Source of the DNA: Caulobacter sp. B11
GTDB lineage: Bacteria > Pseudomonadota > Alphaproteobacteria > Caulobacterales > Caulobacteraceae
Assembly (NCBI RefSeq): GCF_002737765.1
Contig: NZ_PEGG01000079.1
Span: 1 to 6,773 of the forward strand
Direction: 5' to 3'
DNA: 6,773 nt
Part shown: piece by piece, positions 1-6,773 of the stretch
Layout: the number at the start of each line of letters is the position of its first letter
Position numbering within the stretch: the stretch's first letter is position 1
Notes under the pieces: model-generated
What the model saw: only the letters and a program-made list of their open reading frames with translations
Database searches by the model: none
Told to the model about the DNA's origin: nothing
Position numbers and translations under genes: made by a program

Positions 1-103
1 AGATCGTTCGGCGGCGCGGGTTCCAACATGACAGAAATGTAAGGTACGTTCTGGCGACAAGCATGCAGATTGCGGGCCGCACACTCCAACGGATCGCATT
101 TCC

Positions 104-2222
104 ATGAAACGAATCTGGTTTCACCGCGGCCGCCGTCGCGGCGCTGTCCCTCTCCGCCTTCGGGGCCCAGGCGCAAGACAATCACGCCTGCCTCAATGAC
201 GCCTGCACGATGCAGTCGCTGGTCAGCGTCGCCGAGCCGGCCGCCGCCGACGCGACGGTGTCGCTGGAGTCGCCGCGCTACGGCGCCTGGGGCTTCGACA
301 TCTCGGGCATGGACCGGTCGGTGAAGGCGGGCGACGACTTCTACAAGTTCGCCAGCGGCAAGTGGGACGAGGCCACGACCATCCCGTCCGACCGGGTTCG
401 CTACGGCAATTTCGACAAGCTGGCCCAGCTGTCTGAAGCCCGCACCCGCGCCATCATCGAGGCCGCCGCCGCCGACAAGGCCGCCACCGGCGAACGCGCC
501 AAGGTCGGCGCCGCCTACCGCGCCTTCATGGACGAGGCGATGATCGAAAAGCTCGACGCCAAGCCGATCGCGCCCTGGCTGGACGGCGTTCGCAAGGTCA
601 AGACCAAGGACGAGTTCACCGCCCTGATGGGCCGGGCCTCGACCACCCCCTATAGCGGCCTGATCAGCCTGGGCATCTCGGTCGACGCCAAGAACCCCAA
701 CAGCTACGCGATCTATTCGGGCACCGGCGGCCTGTCCCTGCCCGACCGCGACTACTATCTCGACGCCAAGTTCGCCGACAAGAAGGTCAAGTATCTGGCC
801 TATGTCGAACAGATCCTGACCATGGCCGGTTGGGACAAGCCCGCCGAGAGCGCCAAGGCCGTCGTCGATTTCGAGACCCGCCTGGCCGAGGCCTCCTGGA
901 CCCGGGTCGAGCGCCGCGACCGCGACAAGACCTACAACCCCACCGACCTGGCCGGCCTGCAGGCCCTGACGCCGGGCTATGACTGGAACCGCTACCTCGC
1001 CGGCGCCGAGCTGCCGAAGTTCGACCGCCTGATCGTCACGACCAACACCTCGTTCCCCAAATACGCCAAGATCTACGCCGAGACCCCGCTCGACACCCTC
1101 AAGGCCTGGCAGGCCTTCAAGGTCGCCGACGGCGCTGCTCCGATGCTGTCCAAGCGCTTCGTCGACGCCAGCTTCGAGTTCCGCAACAAGACCCTGTCGG
1201 GCCAGCCCGAGCAGCGTCCGCGCTGGAAGCGCGGCGTCGGCCAGGTCAACGGCCTGCTCGGTGAAGCGGTCGGCAAGGACTATGTGGCGGCCTATTTCCC
1301 GCCGGACTCCAAGGCCAAGATGGACGATCTGGTGGTCAATATCCGCTCGGCCCTGAAGGTGCGCCTCGACAACCTCGACTGGATGAGCCCCGAGACCAAG
1401 GCCAAGGCCCAGGACAAGCTGGTCAAGTTCACGGTCAAGATCGGCTATCCCACGGTCTGGCGGGACTATTCCAAGCTGGAGATTCGCGAGGACGACGCCT
1501 TTGGCAACGACCTGCGCGCCGGCGTCGAAGATTTCCGCCGCGACGTCGCCCGCTTCAACGGGCCGGTCGACAAGACCGAGTGGGGCATGACCCCGCAGAC
1601 GGTCAACGCCTACTACAACTCGGTCAATAACGAGATCGTCTTCCCGGCCGCCATCCTGCAGGCTCCGTTCTTCCATCCGGACGCCGATCCGGCCGTCAAC
1701 TATGGCGGCATCGGCGGGGTGATCGGTCACGAGATCGGTCACGGCTTCGACGACCAGGGCCGCAAGTCCGACGGCGACGGCGTGCTGCGCGACTGGTGGA
1801 CGGCCGAGGACGCCTCCAAGTTCAAGACCCAGGCCGACAAGCTGGGCGCCCAGTATTCGGCGTTCGAGCCCCTGCCCGGCGCCAAGGTCAATGGCCAGCT
1901 GACCATGGGCGAGAACATCGGCGACATGGGCGGCCTGTCCTTCGGCCTCGACGCCTATCATGCCTCGCTGAAGGGCAAGCCGGCTCCGGTGCTGGACGGC
2001 TTCACCGGCGACCAGCGCGTCTATCTGGGCTGGGCCCAGGTCTGGCGCGCCAAGAGCCGTGACGACGCCCTGCGCCAGCAGATCGCCAGCGACCCGCACT
2101 CGCCGGCCTATTACCGGGTCAACGGCACCATCCGCAATCAGCCGGGCTGGTACGCCGCCTTCGACATCAAGCCGGAGGACAAGCTGTATGTCGCTCCCGA
2201 GGAGCGCGTGAAGATCTGGTAG
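104..2222 (+). CDS. Secreted M13-family (neprilysin-like) zinc metallopeptidase, one-base frameshift in signal peptide
   Basis: This gene encodes an M13 (neprilysin/PepO-like) zinc endopeptidase that probably cleaves peptides in the periplasm or outside the cell. With the frame repaired it is about 705 residues, normal for the family. The zinc site HEIGH is at residues 542-546 and the third ligand is E603 in ENIGD, with D607. The substrate-binding NAYY begins at N501. The DPHSP motif (H665) and R671 match neprilysin's C-terminal catalytic histidine and substrate arginine, and the protein ends VKIW, like neprilysin's CRVW. The open frame starts after a stop at 105-107 but has no start codon before ATG 210. 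That ATG would drop an evident signal peptide (alanine-rich core at 123-176, cleavage near AQA-QD). ATG 104 (MKRIW, weak GGAT Shine-Dalgarno at 91-94) joins this frame if one T of 119-121 is removed. Family and active site are certain; the start is inferred. Confidence 0.93.
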
Positions 2223-2230
2223 GACTCCAA

Positions 2231-2266
2231 GTTCCGCGGTCGGCGCCAGGCGCGCCGACCGCGAAC
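2231..2266. terminator. Strong GC-rich hairpin between convergent genes, probable transcription stop
   Basis: The arms 2235-2246 and 2252-2263 are a perfect 12-bp inverted repeat around a 5-base loop. They extend by GTT/AAC (2231-2233 with 2264-2266) if C2234 is bulged out. The hairpin begins 8 bases after the peptidase stop codon. It also lies downstream of the - strand operon, so it could end transcription in both directions. No T-tract follows on either strand, so it is not a canonical intrinsic terminator; the role is inferred from strength and position. Confidence 0.6.
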
Positions 2267-2276
2267 CCGGCTCGGG

Positions 2277-2308
2277 CGTTCGGCGGCGAGACACCCTCGC
2301 GCCGACCG
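2277..2308. terminator. Second, imperfect hairpin in the convergent gap
   Basis: GCGAG (2286-2290) pairs with CTCGC (2296-2300) across the loop ACACC. The stem continues as TCGGC (2280-2284) with GCCGA (2301-2305) after a bulged G2285, then two more pairs beyond a mismatch. It is the first hairpin met by transcripts leaving the SCO gene. No T-tract is present. A terminator or 3'-end stabilising role for the - strand operon is possible but weakly supported. Confidence 0.3.
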
Positions 2309-2342
2309 CCTGAAGCAAGGTCGTACAAGGGTTAGCGGCGCT

Positions 2343-2930
2343 CTATCCGAGCAGGGCCGTCAGTTGCTCGACGGCCCGATCCGGCGCGCTGCCGTAACCG
2401 ATCGGCGCCACGAACTCTCCGCGCTTGTCGAACAGATAGACGGCCGTGGAGTGATCGATCGTGTACTCGCCGGCCTCCAGCGGGACCTTCCGATAGTAGA
2501 TGCGATAGGCCTTGGCGGCGGCCGCCACCGCCTCGACCGACCCTGTCAGACCCCGGATGCGAGGGTCGAAATTGGCGAGATAGCGCTTGATCTGCGGGCC
2601 CGTGTCGCGCTCGGGATCCAAGGTGATGAAGATCACGTTCAGCCGATCGGCCTTGGGCCCCAGGCGGTCCAGCCACTGACCGATGTCGGTCAAGGTCGTC
2701 GGACAGATCTCGGGGCAGTAGGTGAAGCCGAAATAGATCAGGGTGGGCTTGCCCAGCAGGTCGCGGTCGGTGACGGTCCGGCCGTCGACGTCGCTGAGGG
2801 CGAAGGGCCCGCCGATCTTGATGAGCGGCTTGCCCCCCTTGGTCCGAAGGTACAGCAGGCCGCCGCCCCCGGCCGCGGCGGCCGCGGCGACGGCCAGACC
2901 GCCGAGAACCAGGCTCCGTCGCCGGATCAA
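2343..2930 (-). CDS. SCO1/SenC-family copper chaperone for cytochrome c oxidase assembly
   Basis: This is a 195-residue membrane-anchored thioredoxin-fold protein of the SCO family. These proteins bind copper and help assemble the CuA centre of cytochrome c oxidase on the periplasmic side. Residues 1-6 are basic (MIRRR) and about 7-28 form an Ala/Gly-rich anchor or uncleaved signal. The copper-binding CxxxC is C72 and C76 in YCPEICP, and the third ligand is H160 in IDHS. The TLDPERDT segment (103-110) is also typical. The start is TTG at 2930-2928. It overlaps the TGA stop of the upstream chaperone as TTGA, and AGGTG lies about 5 bases before it, so translation is probably coupled. It is the last gene of the operon, and PCuAC directly upstream supports a copper hand-over role. 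An ATG at 2937 lies in another frame and does not start this protein. Confidence 0.95.
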   Translation of the reverse strand: MIRRRSLVLGGLAVAAAAAAGGGGLLYLRTKGGKPLIKIGGPFALSDVDGRTVTDRDLLGKPTLIYFGFTYCPEICPTTLTDIGQWLDRLGPKADRLNVIFITLDPERDTGPQIKRYLANFDPRIRGLTGSVEAVAAAAKAYRIYYRKVPLEAGEYTIDHSTAVYLFDKRGEFVAPIGYGSAPDRAVEQLTALLG

Positions 2931-3376
2931 TGCGCACCTGCCGCGGGCGGCGTCTTGATCGGCAAGGTCACGGTCACCTTGCCCGCCTTCTCGAAGCGCA
3001 AGGTCAGGGGCAGGGACTCTCCGGCCTTGAGCGGGCGGGCCAGGCCGATCAGCATGATGTGGTAGCCGCCCGGCTTGAGGGCCACCGTACCGCCCGCCGG
3101 GATCACCAACCCGTCGGTCAGGGGACGCATGCGCATGATCCCGTCGGTCATGGACATCTCATGAACCTCGACCCGTTCGACACCCGGCGCCGAGCCGCCC
3201 AGCAACCGGTCGGGCGCCTTGCCCGGATTGGTGAGATTGAAATAGGCGGCGCCGGCCCGGGCGGCGGGCGGGGTGGCGCGCACCCAGCCGGCTTCGATCC
3301 GGGGCGTCGAGGCGGCGGCGAGCGCGGACGTCGCGATAAGGCAGGCGGCTGTCGCGGAATAGATCATGCGTTTCAT
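2927..3376 (-). CDS. PCuAC-family (DUF461) periplasmic copper chaperone
   Basis: This is a 149-residue secreted cupredoxin-like copper chaperone. Family members bind Cu(I) in the periplasm and, with SCO, supply the CuA site of cytochrome c oxidase. The signal peptide is about residues 1-21 (MKRMIYS start, ALA-A end). The family copper motif is present: H72 in VHEM, M83 ten residues later, then H106 and M108 in YHIM, matching the H(M)x10M..HxM pattern. The GWVRATPP segment (30-37) near the mature N-terminus is typical, and the tail ends AGAH. ATG 3376 is chosen because it gives a proper signal peptide and has GAGG six bases upstream. The frame stays open further upstream but runs antiparallel in content to the PepSY gene. 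The start lies 8 bases after the PepSY stop, and the stop overlaps the SCO start, so it is the third gene of one operon. Confidence 0.96.
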   Translation of the reverse strand: MKRMIYSATAACLIATSALAAASTPRIEAGWVRATPPAARAGAAYFNLTNPGKAPDRLLGGSAPGVERVEVHEMSMTDGIMRMRPLTDGLVIPAGGTVALKPGGYHIMLIGLARPLKAGESLPLTLRFEKAGKVTVTLPIKTPPAAGAH

Positions 3377-3384
3377 GATGAACC

Positions 3385-4834
3385 TCAGGGCTTTTGAAAT
3401 GAGACGGGGTTGTGATCCAGGCCCAGCCACCGGCGGACGCCCGGAATATGGCGCAGAGCGAAGCGTTCGATCAGGGCGATGGCGATCATTGAGATGCCAA
3501 GCACCGGGAGCAGCACGCCAAACAGGACGATCAGCAGGCCCAGGCCCATGGCGATCCGGCTTTCGGGCAGGGCCGGCGGCGCGCCGAGCTGCCCCTCTGG
3601 CCGGCGACGCCACCAGATGACCAGGCCGCTGACGCTGAGGGTGATCAGACCCAGAGCCGCCAGAACGCCCAGCAGCTGGTTCACCCAGCCGAACAACTGA
3701 CCCTCATGGGCGGCGATGCCGTAGCCGATCACCTTGTCGATCGGGTGCTTGGCCGAGAAGCCCTCGCGACCGATGACCTCGGCGCTGACCGGATCAAGGG
3801 TGAGCGTCACCCGCTGGGGTCGGTTGGGCGTGTCCGACCGCGCCGTCCAGTCGGGCGAGGCGTTGCGGCCTTTCTGGCTGGAGGGCGGGGCGATCAGCAC
3901 CGGGGGCGGCAGGTCCAGGGCTCGCACCGTCGCGGCCATGCGGTCGAGCGGGGCGTGGCGTCCATCGCCATCCCCGACATGTCCATGCTCGACATACTCA
4001 TTCCAGCCATGTCCATGCCTGCCATGTGTTCGGCATGTTCCGACCCGGCCAACGCGTCGATGGCCTTGCGCTCGGCCTTCTCGCCGGCGCGGCCATTGGA
4101 CCAGTCCTGCTTGGCCACGGCCGTGCCGGTCAGCCTGCGGACCTCCTTGAGGCTGTCGCCCCAGACCTTGGCCCAGGGCAGACCGGTTAGCAGCAGGAAC
4201 AGCACCAGGCTGGAGATCCACATGCCGGTCACCGCGTGGATGTCGCGCCAGAACAGCTTGGAGCCGCGTCCCAGGCGCGGATAGAGCACCCCGCCCAGGC
4301 CCTGGGCCTGACGCGGCCACCAAAGATAGAGGCCGGTGACCACCATGACGATCGCCCAGCAGGCGGCCAGCTCGACCAGGATCGAGCCGTTGTCGCCCAT
4401 CAGCAGTTCGCCATGGATGGTCTTGTCGATGTCCATCAGGCGATCTTTCTCGTTGATCACCTTGAGGACCCGCAACGTCTCGGGATGGACATAGACGAGG
4501 ATGTTCTCGCCCGCCTTGCCCACCACCACGCGGGCGGCGTCATCAGCCTCGCGCCGCACCTCGTAGGTGCGCAGCCGTGAACCCGGGACGGCCTTGAGGG
4601 CCGCGTCGACCTGGGCCTGGGCGCTGACGGGTTTCCCCGTCAGCGCCAGGTGGTCATAGGGCCGATCCAGCCAGGCCTCGACCTGAGGCTTGAACAGATA
4701 GACCGAGCCGGTGATCGCCAGGATGATCACGAACGGCGCGCAGAACAGGCGGCATAGAAGTGCCAGCGCCAGATCGCGCGATAGTCGAAGATCGTCCGTC
4801 GCGCCTTGGTCAGGGCCGGGCTGGATGCGGTCAT
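3385..4834 (-). pseudogene. PepSY-associated TM-helix membrane protein (COG3182/PiuB-like), Met-rich, broken by two one-base frameshifts
   Basis: With two bases restored this is a 483-residue inner-membrane protein of the PepSY-TM family, which includes haem-containing siderophore reductases such as FoxB. Predicted helices lie near residues 26-48, 151-173, 202-222, 383-408 and 430-457. Histidines at or near helices are candidate haem ligands: H25 (WHFYA), H141 (HGELL), H200 (DIHAVTG) and H377 (HEGQLFG). A Met/His-rich segment (266-292) precedes a large periplasmic stretch. The start is ATG 4834, with GGAG overlapping the receptor stop. Reading fails at about 4749-4753, where GCC-G-CTG lacks one base of an expected Ala-Gly-Leu. 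It fails again at about 3951-3962, just past the Met-rich segment. The pieces read from GTG 4730 to about 3958 and from about 3954 to the stop at 3385. Context suggests a copper-linked role, perhaps Cu(II) reduction (inference). It may be intact in the organism if the lesions are sequence errors. Confidence 0.88.
3963..4040 (-). repeat. Met/His-rich coding repeat (xGMxM-type pentapeptides)
   Basis: Inside the PepSY gene this stretch encodes EHAEHM followed by degenerate five-residue units: AGMDM, AGMSM, SSMDM, SGMAM. It gives nine methionines and two histidines in about 26 residues. ATG-containing units recur at 15-base spacing. Met-rich repeats of this kind are known Cu(I)-binding motifs in copper proteins such as CopA, PcoA and CueO; copper binding here is inferred. 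Confidence 0.8.
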
Positions 4835-4837
4835 CGG

Positions 4838-4849
4838 GTCAGGCTCCTA
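4838..4849 (-). promoter_or_regulatory. Ribosome binding site of the PepSY gene overlapping the receptor stop codon
   Basis: The receptor ends TGG-TAG, and the same bases open a GGAG Shine-Dalgarno sequence placed about nine bases before ATG 4834. This decides the PepSY start at 4834 rather than the GTG at 4730. It also shows that the two genes are read from one transcript. Confidence 0.65.
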
Positions 4850-6773
4850 CCACTTGGTCTTCAGGTCGACGACGAAGGTCCGCTGCGGCAGCGGGTGCGA
4901 GACGTAGGCCTGGTCGTTGAACAGGTTGTCGATCCCGACGCTGAGCTGGGCCTTCTCCGTGACGTTCCACGACACCCGCCCGTCGACCGTGAAATACTCG
5001 GTCTGGAAGCCGTAGGCGTCGCCGCGGGATAGGCCAAACAGGTCGGAATTGGGCCGCGAGGCGTAGCGCCAGCCCAGCGAGGTCTTGAGATCGTCGCTGA
5101 TCCGGTAGCGGACATTGCCGCTGGACCGCCAATCGGGAATGCGCGGGAACTTCACACCCTCGGCGGCGGTGTTGGGGCTGTTGCGAACCGTCTTGGCGTC
5201 GATGCGGGTGAGATTGGCGTCGATGTCCAGGCCCGGGATCAGCACGTCGCTGGCCTCGAGGATCAGCTCCAGGCCGTACTGGCGGACCTTGTCGACGTTC
5301 TTGTAGGACGAGATCACCGTGCCGTACTGGTTGAGCCCGCTGAAGCTGAAGATGGCGTCCTCGATGTCCTGGTAGAACAGGCTGGTCGTCGAGCGCACAT
5401 TGCCGAAGGTCCGCCGCAGGATGAGGTTGGCGTCCTTGGACTTTTCAGGCTTCAGATTGGGGTCATAGCTGGTCGGATCGATCTGCCGGGTGATGTCGTC
5501 GAACCGGCCCTGATAGAGCTCGCCCACGGTGGGGAAGCGCTCGGCCGTGCCGACGCTGACCTGCAGCTCGAAGTCGCCCGGGACGCGCCCTTGCAGCGAG
5601 AGCTTGGGGCTGATCGAGGTCTCCTCGCGTTCGGCATAGACGCTGTCGACGCGCGCGCCGCTGACCCGCTTACCGATGCCGCCGTCAAAGGCTCGCCAGC
5701 TGTCGAACCGCAGGCCGCCGGTCAGGACGAAGTTGCCGTCGAGGTCATAGGCGTCCTCGGCCCAGACGCCCCACAGGCTGGTCTTGCCATAGGTCGAGGT
5801 CGAATAGACCGGCGCGGTCGCCGTGCGCCATTTGGTCGTGCTGTAGGTGTCGGTTCCGGCCTCGTAGAGGTTGGCGTTCAGGCCAAAGCCGAGCTCATGC
5901 TTGCCGAAGGCGCGATCGAAGGTCGCGTCGCCCGTCCACCAGCCGGGCTTGGTCTGGCGGCTCTGGGTCCCGGCCCCGTTGGCGGCGCCGGTCGCGTAGT
6001 CGTTGGAGGTGCGGGCGTCCTGATCCGGAATCCAGTAGCGCGACAGGTTGAACGACGTCTTCCAGCCGGCCAGCGGTCCGGACAGCTTCAGACCCGCCAG
6101 ATATTCCATCCGGTCGGTTTCCGAGAAGGTCAGGCCGGTGGCGTTCCAGGTCTTGCCGCCATACCTGACCTTGCCCTGATAGACCGGCTTGCCCGACGCA
6201 TCGACCAGCCAGCTGCGCGGGTTGGTCAGGTCCTGGTTGGTCTTCCAGACAAAGCCGAGGGCCTGGATGTCCCAGCCATTGCTCGCCGCATAGCCCACGC
6301 GCAGACGCAGCTGGTCCTGGATCACATGCACCGGCGAGGCGCCGCCGAACACCGGCGTGGCCAGCCGGCTGTCGTCATAGGCGCCGGTCACGGTCGTCCC
6401 CGTCCCGGTCGTGGCCGACAGCAGATTATAGGTCATCGACTGACCGGTATTCTCGAAGTGGCGGAAGCCGCCGCGCAGGCTCCACGGGCCGTCGTCCTGC
6501 TTGTAGGAGACGCCGCCCTCGGCGCTGTAGCCCTTGAAGGTCTGATCGTAGCCGTATTCCTTGAACGGCATGATCATGGTCTGGGCGTTGGCATAGACCT
6601 CGCGGCCCGGCTCGGGCTCGCGGGTGGTGACCGAGATCACCCCGCCCATCGAATTGCCGCCGTAGCGGGCCGAATAGGGGCCGTAGACGATGTCGAACTG
6701 CCGGACCTCGGCCGGGCCGACCACGTTCCACTTGGGCGGATAGTCGTAGCGGTTGCCCAGGAAGTTGGAGACC
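4847..6773 (-). CDS. TonB-dependent outer-membrane receptor, partial (5' end beyond window)
   Basis: This is the C-terminal 641 residues of a TonB-dependent receptor, an outer-membrane gated channel that imports a scarce ligand using TonB energy. The visible part starts within the plug domain: VYGPYSARYGG (29-39) followed by NSMGGVISVTT is the conserved plug end. The rest is a 22-strand-type barrel with alternating aromatic strands, closing with GIDNLFND and a final strand ending in KTKW. The frame is open and unbroken to the window edge, so the signal peptide, TonB box and early plug (probably about 100-130 residues) lie outside. The GTG at 6724 is not the real start. The gene leads the operon, 12 bases before the PepSY gene. 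The following PepSY, PCuAC and SCO genes suggest a copper or copper-chelate substrate. The barrel sequence alone does not show this, and a siderophore receptor cannot be excluded. Confidence 0.94.
   Translation of the reverse strand, partial: VSNFLGNRYDYPPKWNVVGPAEVRQFDIVYGPYSARYGGNSMGGVISVTTREPEPGREVYANAQTMIMPFKEYGYDQTFKGYSAEGGVSYKQDDGPWSLRGGFRHFENTGQSMTYNLLSATTGTGTTVTGAYDDSRLATPVFGGASPVHVIQDQLRLRVGYAASNGWDIQALGFVWKTNQDLTNPRSWLVDASGKPVYQGKVRYGGKTWNATGLTFSETDRMEYLAGLKLSGPLAGWKTSFNLSRYWIPDQDARTSNDYATGAANGAGTQSRQTKPGWWTGDATFDRAFGKHELGFGLNANLYEAGTDTYSTTKWRTATAPVYSTSTYGKTSLWGVWAEDAYDLDGNFVLTGGLRFDSWRAFDGGIGKRVSGARVDSVYAEREETSISPKLSLQGRVPGDFELQVSVGTAERFPTVGELYQGRFDDITRQIDPTSYDPNLKPEKSKDANLILRRTFGNVRSTTSLFYQDIEDAIFSFSGLNQYGTVISSYKNVDKVRQYGLELILEASDVLIPGLDIDANLTRIDAKTVRNSPNTAAEGVKFPRIPDWRSSGNVRYRISDDLKTSLGWRYASRPNSDLFGLSRGDAYGFQTEYFTVDGRVSWNVTEKAQLSVGIDNLFNDQAYVSHPLPQRTFVVDLKTKW

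Noticed and set aside
28..50. Possible promoter upstream of the M13 gene (ATGACAG with GGTACGTT)
   Set aside because: The spacer is only 8 bases and the second box matches the Caulobacter housekeeping consensus poorly, which is too weak to annotate.
210..212. ATG 210 as the true start of the M13 peptidase
   Set aside because: It would begin after an evident signal peptide and cleavage site encoded in the same frame just upstream, and M13 bacterial enzymes of this type are normally exported.
2855..2905. GC-rich palindromic run (GGCCGCGG units) that looks like a structural element
   Set aside because: It is explained by the Ala/Gly codons of the SCO membrane anchor.
2332..2937. ATG-started frame on the - strand overlapping the SCO gene in another frame
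   Set aside because: Its translation is Arg-rich and unrelated to any family, while the frame from TTG 2930 carries all SCO ligands.
2364..3065. Long open frame on the + strand across the SCO and PCuAC genes
   Set aside because: It is antisense to two genes with clear family motifs. Its translation is low-complexity Arg/Gly-rich, with no recognisable domain; high GC keeps antisense frames open.
3951..4040. Programmed ribosomal frameshift in the PepSY gene, by analogy with the copper-related copA frameshift in E. coli
   Set aside because: No slippery heptamer is seen at the junction. A second unrelated frameshift lies in the same gene, so simple indels are the more economical explanation.
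3706..4284. Open frame on the + strand across the PepSY gene
   Set aside because: It is antisense to the PepSY coding sequence, which has recognisable helices and family motifs. It has no domain or credible ribosome site of its own.

Overview
This is a GC-rich, gene-dense window that most resembles an alphaproteobacterium of the Caulobacteraceae type (Caulobacter or Phenylobacterium). The clues are the strong G/C third-position bias, a secreted M13 peptidase, and a TonB-dependent receptor heading a metal-handling gene set. This assignment is an inference from composition and gene content, because no taxonomic marker is present.

Layout. On the + strand (about 104-2222) lies a secreted M13 (neprilysin-like) zinc metallopeptidase. 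Its signal peptide is out of frame with its only plausible start codon by one base. A 120-base gap (2223-2342) holds a strong GC hairpin and a second, imperfect one between convergent genes. Everything else is on the - strand and reads as one tight operon, in transcription order: a TonB-dependent outer-membrane receptor (6773-4847, 5' end outside the window), a PepSY-associated membrane protein (4834-3385), a PCuAC-type periplasmic copper chaperone (3376-2927) and an SCO-family copper chaperone (2930-2343). The gaps are 12 bases, then 8 bases, then a 4-base TTGA overlap.

How the genes may work together. PCuAC and SCO proteins are known to deliver copper to the CuA centre of cytochrome c oxidase. 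With a TonB receptor and a PepSY membrane protein that carries a Met/His-rich segment, the set looks like a copper acquisition and hand-over route from outer membrane to periplasm to respiratory oxidase. It is comparable in logic to the copper-starvation operon pcuABCDE of Bradyrhizobium japonicum, though with a different gene complement. The copper specificity of the receptor and the PepSY protein is inferred from this context and from the Met-rich segment.

Quality caution. Three single-base lesions are visible: one extra base in the M13 signal-peptide region and two missing bases in the PepSY gene. Each is repaired by one base and flanked by well-preserved coding sequence. This suggests either sequencing/assembly indels or very recent inactivation. 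Neither gene should be called dead without read-level checks.
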